64,000 bases of DNA from Methanococcoides sp052057775 (GCF_052057775.1 NZ_CP195121.1:62001-126000), one strand, 5' to 3'; positions 48,169 to 57,270 are shown, numbered from the stretch's first letter. Made by a program: numbers and translations. Notes: generated from the sequence alone by a model not told the origin.

Positions 48169-48960
48169 TTATTCCATGGGTACCTGGTCAGAAAAAATGT
48201 TTGACTCGTTACCAGAACCATCTTCTACATCTGAACCCAGATCAACTTCACTATCAAAACCACTTTCTACGTCAGAAAACAGATCCAGTTCGCTATCAAA
48301 ACCACTTTCTACTTCAGAAAACAGATCCAGTTCACTATCAAAACCACTTTCTACTTCAGAAAACAGATCCAGTTCACTATCAAAACCACTTTCCACGTCA
48401 GAAAACAGATCCAGTTCACTATCAAAACCACTTTCCACGTCAGAAAACAGATCCAGTTCACTATCAAAACCACTTTCTACGTCAGAAAACAGATCCAGTT
48501 CACTATCAAAACCACTTTCCGGATCGGAATCCAAGTTAAAGTCTTCTACTAGTGCATCTACATTAGGATCCTGATATGAATATATTTTAGAACCGTCATT
48601 AGGCTCTGGTTTTATCTCAGAACCACTTTCATCAAACCCCTGGTTAGTGTCTATTTTACTATATAATGGTATTTCACCAGCGGCATTTGGTCTTCCGCCA
48701 CCACCTAGTTTTAGATTTTGATCATGACGATCTTGACTACGTTGAAAAAACTCATCAACATATGCTGATAACTTAGATCCGCCTACTTCTTTTTCTTCAT
48801 TTGTACCCAGAAAACTTTTGTTAATCCAATTTTTGTATTTCTCTTGGCTCTGTTCCCTTCGTTCATCTATTTCTTCACGTATTTTATCCCAGAATTGTTT
48901 TGATTTTCTTTTTTGGTCTGACAAAGAACTATTAAGATCAGTAGTTTTATCTGTTGACAT
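48169..48960 (-). CDS. Acidic protein with 14-residue tandem repeats
   Basis: A 263-residue protein. Residues 1-80 are charged and helical (K-Q-F-W-D-K-I-R-E-E-I-D-E-R-R-E). About residues 145-250 hold tandem copies of E-S-G-F-D-S-E-L-D-L-F-S-D-V with almost no change (D/E swap in one position). The repeats are strongly negative, about four acidic residues per unit, and could bind calcium or basic partners, or act as a spacer. The start is 3 bp after the giant gene's stop, so both are translated from one message and are probably partners. No signal peptide or TM helix. Confidence 0.65.
   Translation of the reverse strand: MSTDKTTDLNSSLSDQKRKSKQFWDKIREEIDERREQSQEKYKNWINKSFLGTNEEKEVGGSKLSAYVDEFFQRSQDRHDQNLKLGGGGRPNAAGEIPLYSKIDTNQGFDESGSEIKPEPNDGSKIYSYQDPNVDALVEDFNLDSDPESGFDSELDLFSDVESGFDSELDLFSDVESGFDSELDLFSDVESGFDSELDLFSEVESGFDSELDLFSEVESGFDSELDLFSDVESGFDSEVDLGSDVEDGSGNESNIFSDQVPME
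48251..48518. repeat. 42-bp tandem repeat array (coding)
   Basis: Units starting CTATCAAAACCACTTT occur at 48251, 48293, 48335, 48377, 48419, 48461 and 48503, exactly 42 bp apart. They differ at only a few third-codon positions (TACGTC, TACTTC, CACGTC). The period keeps the reading frame, so copy number can change without a frameshift. Confidence 0.9.
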
Positions 48961-48963
48961 TTT

Positions 48964-51900
48964 TCATCCCCCGCCCCTATCCTTAAATCCATTTATAGAT
49001 TCCTTTGATTCCTTCAATTCATCCTGTTCCCTATTTTTCTTTTTGCTTTCATCTGCGACTTCATTCTTAACTTCGCTCTTCGCTATTTTTTCTTCATTTT
49101 TAGCAAATTTCTCTGCCTCGTTCTGCATCAGCTGTTTTTCCGAAGTAGACATCTGACGCATTGATGAAGAGTGTTCGCTATTCCAGGAATCTACTAACTG
49201 TTTCCATTTATACCTTTCAATTGCTCTTGTAACATCACCATCAGAAGCCATGATCTCAATCTTTGCATTCTGACGGGAACCACCTAACTTAGCTTGCAAA
49301 GATTCAGCTAATTTTTTCTCGACTTTAAATTCCTCTAGAATACCTTTACTGTCATAGCCTGAATCTATCATCTGGTCTATTGCATTTGATAGACTGTGAG
49401 GATTGTGCCCAAATGAGATCATTTCTTTTCCAAGTTGGGGGCCTAATGTTTCGAACGTCTTTCGTATCTCTCCCTGAATAACTTTCTGCAAAGCTCCCTC
49501 TTCCCAGCCCCCATCAAGTCTTGAAGCCTTCTCATGAATAAATAAATAATCGTTTAGATCCTGCTCAGTCATGCCTAACTGCCGCACAATGCCAGTGCAT
49601 TCATCGCCAAGTGTTCGGATATTTATACGTGAATAATGTAGTTCAGCCTGCAACTTTGAACCAGAAGCCGGTTCAGTAGTAGCGTACCCCTTTTCCTTTG
49701 AACTGTCCTTATATCTTAAATTATCCTCTGCCCCTAGTAAAGTATCACCAAGATCGGGCTGAGTATCGTTAACAAGTCTTGTCTTCGGAGGAACATATCC
49801 ATCAGGAGAAGAAGGGAGCTCTCTTGCGGGAGAGGTTGATGTCGTATCTCCCAATAGACCGAATTCCCGACGTATATTATCGATTTCCGGCCTGCCTACT
49901 TTTTCTGCCCATATCTCCAATATCTGTTCATATTCTCCCATTGTTGTAGTGGTGGGATCGATATTAAATTTCTGGCGGATATAATCTAAAGAATATTGTT
50001 TAGCTTCTTTCCACTTTTGCTCCGTTTTTATCCTTGCATCAGGGGTTTTATATCCATCTTTTCCGGGAAAAAATCCTTTTTCATCATATTTTCGTATGAA
50101 TTCAGCTACCGTATCAGTCTTAGCAATATCCCCTTGTGCGAGCCACCTATCTCGTATCATTGGCAGCCTGGTAACATTTGACCATTGATCATACGCTTTT
50201 TCAGTACAGTTTTTAGTATCCGTATAAGTAGCATGATGCCCATTTATATGTTTTTCACTATGTTTATTCGCTACGTTTATAATTCTCTTTGTCCTTATCT
50301 GGGGTTCAACATCATTTTTTGCTGCTTCTGCTAATTCACACAAGAATTTAAAATTTTTATCACTATCGTGGTCATAGGGAATTGATTTTCCTGTTTCTGG
50401 AGTCTTAAACATAAAATCTTTGTGAAGCTCGTTAGCTCCTACTTCATGAACAAAAAGTGTTGTTACTTCATTATCCTTTATAAGACTCATCTTCATGGCA
50501 AGTGACAGGTTCTTATCAGTGAAATGAGGAACAGTTGGTTCTGTATATGGAACATCCCCCCTTCCAGAAACTCCAGATCCTTCATCCAATCCTCTATTAG
50601 TACGTTGAAGAGGAGTTCTTTCCTGTGATACATCTCTTCTTGCAATGATACGGATATCTGCATCTGGTACATCATCGATTTTGCTCAAGCTTTCGCATAA
50701 TTTATCTACATCTGAATTAATTGCTTTGAACTCTTTAGATGTAGTTAATGTCGGATTGATATTTTTTAGTTCACCCCAAGAGCTGGTCATTTTTTTTAAT
50801 AACGGTGAAACCACGATTTGTCCCATCATAGAAATTTCTGCACAAAACCTTACTGCATTCACTAAATTGATGAATTCTTTACCTTTCTCCTTGTAATTAC
50901 TGATTATCCATCCCTGATATTGCTTTACAGCAATATCGATCGCATTAAAGGCTATTGAAGCTATTTCAACAGCTTTTTCAAGAATAGTCGGAGCATAACC
51001 AACACCTAATGTGCCAATCGAAACACCTATCTCAACAGACTTCCTTAATTTTTCTGACACAGCGTCTACCGATTTTTTATTTATTTGGAGCAAATATATT
51101 GCAGGACGATACATGACAATACCACCCTGATCATAATCAACGATGCCAATTAATTGATCAGGATCAAATATTGCACCATCTACAGTTCTTGCGGAAGCAG
51201 GTAATGTAGAGATTTCTTTTTTATATTTTTCAGTCTCAGAACGAAGATAGCCAATATTTAGAAGGATACTACCATCTTTTTTCAGGTATGCAAAAGGAGA
51301 GATTCCATCAAACATTGCATCACTTGTAGGTACAAGAGGAATTTTTTCTTTATTGACAATTTTACCTACAAATTGTTTTGTATCCCGATAGTTTAGAAAG
51401 GTAGCCATAATGCGATTTGCGTGTTCTGATGCTCCACTTTTAGAACTGTAGGTCAAAGCATGATACAACATCGATAGTGCTTTTCTTCCTTCCGGATTTT
51501 TCCCCATTAGAAGTAGATCTTTATTAGAAGTAGAACTAAGAAATGTGAGGGCAAATTCCTTATTTTCTACATTATTTAAATAGTCGGCCCATGGCATTCC
51601 AGGAAGAGCCGAGTCTTTTCCATGTTTCCATTGAGGATGTAATTCATTCTGGACATAACTGTACAGTTCTTTTCCATAACCATACCTTTCAAAGATCCCG
51701 TAGGCTGAATATTTTATTTTTGTGGAGTGAGGTACAAGGGCCTCTGATATTTTTTTTGCCAGATATTCAGCCTCGATTTTTTTCGTTCCATCATAAGAAT
51801 AAGTCTTAAGAACTCCATATATCTGAATTACAGCTTTTAATCCATCTATATCGCTTTTTGCATTTGCAAGGTAGTGTTCACTTTTAACCAGTTCTTTAGC

Positions 51901-52686
51901 AAAATTCAGGGCAGCATCAGGTTTAGAGGCAGCAAAATCATTTTGAACGATATCAAAAAATTGCTTGCCTGTAAGCCTCTTACGCAGTATTCCTTCCTTA
52001 TTAAGGTTACTTTGGAAAACAGAAGGAACTTTTTGTAGAATTCGGAAAGCTTCATTTTGAAGCTTTTCATTTGAATTTGTTATAAGGACCAGGGCAAGCC
52101 TCACACAACCTTCAAATCCATATGGGTCCTTTAATAATCCGTCAAGAATATCATCCGATAACTTAGCAACAATATTAGATGCAAAATCCATCTTCTTAAA
52201 TGTACTGCCAGGTGTGTCAAGTCTTTTTTCAATAATATTTTTAAACTTTTTACCGTCAATATATCCACTTCGACCAAAGATGCCTGCCAGATCTTTTGAA
52301 CTGTATCTATAAGAAGGAAGCATCGTTTTTCTTGCAGTCTCCTCCTTTGAAAAAATACTCTCTGATCCTTTAGCTACTCTTCTTCTAGTGTCAATTACAG
52401 TCCTTGCCCACTCATCCCAGTTTCTATTCTCCATTTCACCAATCTTGATCAACCGGTCTCGAATCTGAAGCCAAGAATCCTTCAATCTTCTATAGTCAGG
52501 ATTACCTTTCTCTATCTTGAAACCTACTGGAAGTTTATTCTCCAACCAAAATTTATTGTTTATTTGATCATCAAGGCATTTTTTTGCGTCTTTAGAAAGA
52601 GAATTATACTTCTTTCTGGCCCATGTACGATCAACTGTAAATTTTTTGGTACGAAGTTCAAAAGCTTTATCCAATTCATGAGGCAT
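48964..52686 (-). CDS. Giant island protein (about 1240 residues), unknown function
   Basis: No family recognised. Seen in it: a basic, helix-rich N-terminus (W-A-R-K-K-Y); a repeated-helix region (about 170-400); a hydrophobic segment near 550-588 (V-S-I-G-T-L-G-V-G-Y-A-P and E-I-A-S-I-A-F-N-A-I-D-I-A) that could insert in a membrane; a histidine-rich block near 811-820 with E-K-H-I-N-G-H-H; a Pro/Ser/Thr-rich linker near 950-1000; and a charged coiled-coil tail (about 1183-1240, K-N-E-E-K-I-A-K-S-E-V). The size and module order resemble polymorphic-toxin or injected effector proteins; the GHH block recalls HNH-type nuclease toxins, but one motif is weak evidence. Start ATG 52686; an in-frame TTG is at 52695. 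It lies 36-45 bp after the HerA-type gene. Confidence 0.7.
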   Translation of the reverse strand: MPHELDKAFELRTKKFTVDRTWARKKYNSLSKDAKKCLDDQINNKFWLENKLPVGFKIEKGNPDYRRLKDSWLQIRDRLIKIGEMENRNWDEWARTVIDTRRRVAKGSESIFSKEETARKTMLPSYRYSSKDLAGIFGRSGYIDGKKFKNIIEKRLDTPGSTFKKMDFASNIVAKLSDDILDGLLKDPYGFEGCVRLALVLITNSNEKLQNEAFRILQKVPSVFQSNLNKEGILRKRLTGKQFFDIVQNDFAASKPDAALNFAKELVKSEHYLANAKSDIDGLKAVIQIYGVLKTYSYDGTKKIEAEYLAKKISEALVPHSTKIKYSAYGIFERYGYGKELYSYVQNELHPQWKHGKDSALPGMPWADYLNNVENKEFALTFLSSTSNKDLLLMGKNPEGRKALSMLYHALTYSSKSGASEHANRIMATFLNYRDTKQFVGKIVNKEKIPLVPTSDAMFDGISPFAYLKKDGSILLNIGYLRSETEKYKKEISTLPASARTVDGAIFDPDQLIGIVDYDQGGIVMYRPAIYLLQINKKSVDAVSEKLRKSVEIGVSIGTLGVGYAPTILEKAVEIASIAFNAIDIAVKQYQGWIISNYKEKGKEFINLVNAVRFCAEISMMGQIVVSPLLKKMTSSWGELKNINPTLTTSKEFKAINSDVDKLCESLSKIDDVPDADIRIIARRDVSQERTPLQRTNRGLDEGSGVSGRGDVPYTEPTVPHFTDKNLSLAMKMSLIKDNEVTTLFVHEVGANELHKDFMFKTPETGKSIPYDHDSDKNFKFLCELAEAAKNDVEPQIRTKRIINVANKHSEKHINGHHATYTDTKNCTEKAYDQWSNVTRLPMIRDRWLAQGDIAKTDTVAEFIRKYDEKGFFPGKDGYKTPDARIKTEQKWKEAKQYSLDYIRQKFNIDPTTTTMGEYEQILEIWAEKVGRPEIDNIRREFGLLGDTTSTSPARELPSSPDGYVPPKTRLVNDTQPDLGDTLLGAEDNLRYKDSSKEKGYATTEPASGSKLQAELHYSRINIRTLGDECTGIVRQLGMTEQDLNDYLFIHEKASRLDGGWEEGALQKVIQGEIRKTFETLGPQLGKEMISFGHNPHSLSNAIDQMIDSGYDSKGILEEFKVEKKLAESLQAKLGGSRQNAKIEIMASDGDVTRAIERYKWKQLVDSWNSEHSSSMRQMSTSEKQLMQNEAEKFAKNEEKIAKSEVKNEVADESKKKNREQDELKESKESINGFKDRGGG

Positions 52687-52731
52687 TTTGACCAACTGTT
52701 TGTTTTAATTTTCATCCGCAATTATAGTTTC

Positions 52732-55700
52732 TTAATCTGTTTTAGCATCAGGGTAGTCTGAAATGATGTTTTCAACTAACATTTTGACTTTTAGGGGAGA
52801 GATCTCTTTCGAATAACCAGTTTGAAGAATACAGCAAAGACCAAGTTTCTGGATAAGGTCATCTGAGATATCTGGAAATATTAGTTCTCTGATTATTTTT
52901 TGGTAGAATTCTACCCACTGAACATGATCATTCTCATCAAAAAGTTGAATGGACTTTCTCTTATATTCCTCATCCTTTAGAATACTAGAAAGGTAATAAC
53001 GATATAAACAGGCATTATCCGTACATATTTGGCTGCATAGGTCGGTTGGTTGTTTTCCAGTACAGAGTTTCCGATAGTATTCGTTGAATTCCTTCATTTT
53101 GTCCTTGTCCAGGGATCCATATGAAAATTGCTGTGGTTCTTCCAGATACTTTTTCAACATTGTTATGGTAAACTCAAGAAGAATACTCTGTATTTTTTCT
53201 CTATCTTCAAAATGCCATTTATAACGAAGACTTATCTGATCGAAGAAATGTTGTAAACCCTGAATAAGAGCACAAATTCCGATACCTTCGGGATCTTTTA
53301 CTATTTCTCCCTCTTCTCTGCCTGATTCTATCATATGTTTCAGGATCTCTGGGAGAACGGGTGACTCATCCAGCATAGCAAGTACCAGATATGGTATCTT
53401 AGGTAAAAACAACCTTTTTCTTGAAACATTTCGTCCAGTGTTTTTGTATTTACAAATGTTATTACAATATTCAGTGCAACTTATATATGGAGCAAATATT
53501 TTCCGATCTCCAATAGAATCCATCAGAACTTTTTTTAGTATAATTTTCTCATCTTTATCTCCAGAACTTGCTTTGATCTTAGAGTAAGGTACTTTAACAT
53601 AATATGCCCCTGTGTCTTCTTCACCATAGACTGCTGCATAACCCGGGGAAAACGTTGTAATCATCTGTGCTTCTTGTTCAAAGATGTTCATCGTTGCACT
53701 CATAGCTTTCCGGTCATCTTCTGCAACAATACGATGCATTATTTTTAGGTTTGTATTCTTCAAAATATCAGGTGCGAGTTTTGTAGGGATCTGTTCCGAA
53801 ATTAAAAAACCCTCCCCATATGCACGAATTTCTGCCAGTATGTTAGTAAAGGTCTCAACAGACTTAGCTCTTGTATTTCCTACATAAGGATTATCAGTAT
53901 GTGATACTCCCAGAAGTCTGTGTGCCTCTTCAATAACAGTAACATGTTTCAAGTCAACTTTCTCTGTAAGCCCCTTAGAGATATAGTATTCATACATCCG
54001 TGTAAGGATCAAGCCCATAACAAAACATTTTTCATCATCATCACCAAGGGCCTCTAACTCCAATATTGAAGGCTGGTTTAAAAATGATTCAAAGTCGATC
54101 GTTCGTCGTGTATCGAGCATGAGTCCTTTTCCGCCGATCAGCATACTACCTATTCTTGTCTTTAGAGATCCTTTTATCTCCATAGTGGTTTCTTTTCCAT
54201 AGCCCAGTCTGTCTACAACAGCATCTACTTTGTTATAAAGATCTGTTAATGTCGGATTTGCATCATTATGGGACCCAAGCCTGTTCTTATTAGATGCAAG
54301 GTCCCATCCTCTATCAGTATAAACTTCATGAAGACATTGTTCAAGGACATGTGGTAAGGGACCCCACATATAGAAACTTGCATTAAATACAGATTTAAGA
54401 AGATCAATATGTGTTTGCACAGAGACTCCGGGAAGGATTTCGAACGGATTGATCCGGAATGGAGATATTCTCTCATCACCAAGAGTAAAAACCTTGATAT
54501 TTTGTTTAAAGATGTCACTGTGAAGAAGAGACATATATTCGGTTTTTGCAGGTTCCAAAACTAAAAATGGAATATTGTGTTTAATCCAAAGTTCTTTTAG
54601 CATAAAGAAAATGGTATTCGTTTTACCACTACCGGTAGTTCCCACAATCAGTCCGTGTTTATTGAGATTTTTAACAGGAACATTATAGCAATTATGAGTT
54701 TTTTCCCCTTTATCAAGAATCTCTCCGATGGCGATACTAGTGTCGTCGGTATCTTGCTTCGATACTTTAAACCGTCCGTATGGCTTTATTGAGAATCCTG
54801 GCATTTCCTGAGAAGGAAGATTGATAAAGACACCCAGATCGTTTGAATTGAGAATATTCATGTAGGCATATGGGTGCTGTAGTTCCCCTGGTGAAGAAGG
54901 AGGAAGAGTCACGATCAGACCTGGCTTCTCCAGTTTCCCCATTAGATTCAATGTTTGGACTTTACCTGTCATTGTACGGTTGCTTCCAAATGCTCCTTTT
55001 GCAATTGCTTTAAAATTGTTCATCGTTTCGGAGGACTGAGTAAAAAGAAATGCAGCTGAGTGCCAGAGTCCGGTCATTTTTGCAGTTTTTAATGATCGCA
55101 AATAATTGGTTAATAACTCTTCATACGTCTGTCCGAGCGGACTGCGAATATTTTGGTTTGCAGAATGACTTAACATCGATTCCTGAAGATGCCTTAATTC
55201 TTTGAGAATCATATTGTTGTAATTTGTGATCTCCTTGTTAGATATTGGAATTGCATAAATTAGGTACCAAAAATTATCTCCGTACATTCCCCTCAATAGT
55301 TCATCAATTTCCGTTGAACCCCCCATTAATTCGGGTTTTTTGTAGCTTTGAGGAGTTACATCCAATGCAGACTGATTTGAAATTTTCCCAGAGTATGAGG
55401 GGCTGCATATAATAATTCCTAAATGATTGAACTCTTCGGTGACCTTCAAAAAATCATCAATAATTTCTGATTTTATGGAAATTCCTTCAAAAAATGCATT
55501 GAGTGATCTTTTCAGAGTTAGTATATCCCTCTCAACTCTTGAAACATCATTTCCAAAAGTTCCCATTATTATTTCAATATTATCAGAACGGCCAAATATG
55601 CCAAATATAACAGGAATATTCCCTTCGTGTAATCCTGAAAGTAGGTATGCCATCAAACTCTGGATGGTTTTTGTCTGGTTTTCACGTATCTTCCAAAAAT

Positions 55701-55902
55701 CCGTGAGCCCAAATATTTTTAAGATACGAACATGCTCAAAAGTTCTTATCTCCAATTCATCTGCATCAACGACTCCGTCCAGATCATCAATGAATCCTCT
55801 TTCCAGATATGCAATATGATTAGTTGAAAAATGATACTTTTTGGCAGGATCAATGTTTTGTGCTGAAAACGGATTATTTAGATTCTGCGATATTCTCCCC
55901 AC
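52732..55902 (-). CDS. HerA/VirB4-type ATPase (DUF87-like), 1056 residues
   Basis: Walker A G-T-T-G-S-G-K-T-N near residues 419-427, a Walker B V-T-V-I-E-E-A-H-R near 650-658 and a later S-E-Q-I-P-T-K-L-A motif as in HerA, TrwB and VirB4 hexameric motors. An unknown domain of about 400 residues precedes the ATPase. After it come two cysteine clusters, C-T-E-Y-C-N-N-I-C near 800 and C-S-Q-I-C-T-D-N-A-C near 970, which could bind zinc or an Fe-S cluster. No TM helix seen. Such motors pump DNA or protein, or act with nucleases in defence. The start appears to be GTG at 55902 with GGGGA just before it; no early ATG exists. Confidence 0.8.
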   Translation of the reverse strand: MGRISQNLNNPFSAQNIDPAKKYHFSTNHIAYLERGFIDDLDGVVDADELEIRTFEHVRILKIFGLTDFWKIRENQTKTIQSLMAYLLSGLHEGNIPVIFGIFGRSDNIEIIMGTFGNDVSRVERDILTLKRSLNAFFEGISIKSEIIDDFLKVTEEFNHLGIIICSPSYSGKISNQSALDVTPQSYKKPELMGGSTEIDELLRGMYGDNFWYLIYAIPISNKEITNYNNMILKELRHLQESMLSHSANQNIRSPLGQTYEELLTNYLRSLKTAKMTGLWHSAAFLFTQSSETMNNFKAIAKGAFGSNRTMTGKVQTLNLMGKLEKPGLIVTLPPSSPGELQHPYAYMNILNSNDLGVFINLPSQEMPGFSIKPYGRFKVSKQDTDDTSIAIGEILDKGEKTHNCYNVPVKNLNKHGLIVGTTGSGKTNTIFFMLKELWIKHNIPFLVLEPAKTEYMSLLHSDIFKQNIKVFTLGDERISPFRINPFEILPGVSVQTHIDLLKSVFNASFYMWGPLPHVLEQCLHEVYTDRGWDLASNKNRLGSHNDANPTLTDLYNKVDAVVDRLGYGKETTMEIKGSLKTRIGSMLIGGKGLMLDTRRTIDFESFLNQPSILELEALGDDDEKCFVMGLILTRMYEYYISKGLTEKVDLKHVTVIEEAHRLLGVSHTDNPYVGNTRAKSVETFTNILAEIRAYGEGFLISEQIPTKLAPDILKNTNLKIMHRIVAEDDRKAMSATMNIFEQEAQMITTFSPGYAAVYGEEDTGAYYVKVPYSKIKASSGDKDEKIILKKVLMDSIGDRKIFAPYISCTEYCNNICKYKNTGRNVSRKRLFLPKIPYLVLAMLDESPVLPEILKHMIESGREEGEIVKDPEGIGICALIQGLQHFFDQISLRYKWHFEDREKIQSILLEFTITMLKKYLEEPQQFSYGSLDKDKMKEFNEYYRKLCTGKQPTDLCSQICTDNACLYRYYLSSILKDEEYKRKSIQLFDENDHVQWVEFYQKIIRELIFPDISDDLIQKLGLCCILQTGYSKEISPLKVKMLVENIISDYPDAKTD

Positions 55903-55926
55903 TCCCCTTTTTATTTATCATATTCA

Positions 55927-56430
55927 TTATTTAAATTTATGACCAATATAATACCATAGACCAAGACATATACAACCTCCAATGAAAACAAAAAAACTTA
56001 TTCCAAACTCTTCATCACCTGGATTTGAAACGATCATACCAATCAATCCACCAAAAAAACCAAAGAAACCTGCAATAGACAAAATGATAATAGGGCCAAT
56101 AAGTAAGGATGAAAGCAAACCCATATGCTTTTTTATAATCACTTCTGAATTTGAAGTATTGTTATAAATTTTTTGAGGAACTAACACACCCTGATTGCTA
56201 ATTTTTCCTACTATATTGACAAAATCGCCTTCCTGAACTTTATTGATTATCTGTTTTGCACGAATTTCTACCGGTAGCAAAGCTTCAGTATTTCCATCCT
56301 GATCAGTAATTTGTAATCTGAAAGATAGATAATCTTCTGCTTGCTGCCCAAATACATTTGCATGTGTTTCATGTCTTTCAACACTTAATGCAGTTCCAAG
56401 AAATTCTTTCTTTTTAGACATATTCCCCAC
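55927..56430 (-). CDS. OB-like domain protein with two TM helices
   Basis: A 167-residue protein (164 if the ATG at 56421 is used rather than the GTG at 56430). Residues 10-95 look like a small beta-barrel (V-E-I-R-A-K-Q-I, V-Q-E-G-D-F-V-N-I-V-G-K-I), followed by two transmembrane helices (about 103-132 and 143-163) and a short basic tail. First gene of the island operon, 24 bp before the HerA-type ATPase. It could be the membrane docking subunit of that ATPase; this is inference. Confidence 0.6.
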   Translation of the reverse strand: MGNMSKKKEFLGTALSVERHETHANVFGQQAEDYLSFRLQITDQDGNTEALLPVEIRAKQIINKVQEGDFVNIVGKISNQGVLVPQKIYNNTSNSEVIIKKHMGLLSSLLIGPIIILSIAGFFGFFGGLIGMIVSNPGDEEFGISFFVFIGGCICLGLWYYIGHKFK

Positions 56431-57063
56431 TCATTTTGTTAGATAAGGGATAACTCTGTTTTACTCGCCCCGTCGTATTTCCAGCTAAAAAACAGGACTT
56501 ATTTATAGATAAATAAGATCCAAAATGACAAAACCCAAACTGGAAAATTATTAATAGATACAGATGTTTCCCCACTTTTCCTTATTTATAACATAACTTT
56601 TTATGTAATATTAAATTAACGAGGATTCCTATGAACCCTGTATACTTATCATCCCTCGGCGTTAATACCAAGATAGATATAGCGCCTTATGGATTTGATT
56701 TTTGTTAAAGAATAAGAAAAGACATGTAGATGTAGAGGGTGTCTCTGGGTAAAAATGCTTAAATAATTTTTGCGTGAAGCATTAATATTAATCATTATTT
56801 TGAATTATTCTGCCATTCTGAACTGCAGGACTTACTTACACCAATTTATTCAAGAATAGCTTGCACATAAGGATTCTGTCGAGACAGACTAGGAGATTTT
56901 TTTCGATATATTATAGTTCCTGTTCCTTTTTACCATAAACCGGCACAACAGTCTTTTTACTTTTCATTTAACTTGCCTGTATTCACACAAAAAGAATCTC
57001 TCTTAGAGTTTGACTCCTTGTTTTAATGGATATTGTTTTCGAATTAGATTTTTGTTTTATGCT
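56431..57063. other. Gene-poor AT-rich right end of the island
   Basis: About 630 bp with no convincing gene apart from one 25-codon frame at 56631. The operon's promoter must lie just above 56431; AT-rich TATA-like runs are plentiful there and I cannot single one out. Confidence 0.4.
56631..56708 (+). CDS. Possible 25-residue microprotein or gene remnant
   Basis: ATG at 56631 with GAGG 6 bases upstream and a TATA-like TTTATAAC about 40 bp upstream, then M-N-P-V-Y-L-S-S-L-G-V and a TAA. It has expression signals but is very short. It could also be what is left of a gene, for example a lost integrase. No family recognised. Confidence 0.25.
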   Translation: MNPVYLSSLGVNTKIDIAPYGFDFC

Positions 57064-57077
57064 CCCATCGGAGCACT
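57064..57077. repeat. Putative attR: copy of the tRNA-Glu 3' end
   Basis: CCCATCGGAGCACT, identical to 47574-47587 at the 3' end of tRNA-Glu. With the preceding GCT it can also form a GCTCC/GGAGC hairpin. Confidence 0.65.
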
Positions 57078-57270
57078 AATTCTTTCTTTAAAAACATCTT
57101 TTTTGGAATTATTAACAGAAAATAACTTTGTTTTTAGAAATATCATTGATTCGTGGGAATTCATCATCCGCCATCATTCCAGACGATCCCAATAGCAAAG
57201 AATATTAAACACACAGATATAATATTTGCAGGGAAACGTATCCGAACATACTGATCAAAAGAGAGATACA

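Larger units (their letters stand above)
47574..57077. mobile_element. Putative integrated genomic island at tRNA-Glu
   Basis: About 9.5 kb bounded by a 14-bp direct repeat of the tRNA-Glu 3' end (47574-47587 and 57064-57077). The inside is more AT-rich than the flanks and carries large genes unlike the core genes around them, with long gene-poor ends. No integrase, replication or partition gene is recognised, so it would be a non-autonomous or decayed element, or one moved by an integrase elsewhere. Cargo: a small membrane protein (47921), then a four-gene minus-strand operon (48169-56430). Confidence 0.65.

Noticed and set aside
48251..48518. Regular 42-bp repeats as a CRISPR array
   Set aside because: The units are directly tandem with no spacers and keep one reading frame of an expressed-looking gene.
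48176..48574. 132-codon plus-strand frame with S-S-L-S-K-P-L-S-T-S-E-N-R repeats
   Set aside because: It is the antisense shadow of the tandem repeats in the minus-strand acidic protein; it has no ribosome site.
57061..57077. The 57064 repeat as only a chance GCTCC/GGAGC hairpin
   Set aside because: A hairpin is possible, but the 14-bp identity with the tRNA end goes beyond the stem and coincides with the edge of the unusual gene block, so attachment-site origin is more likely.
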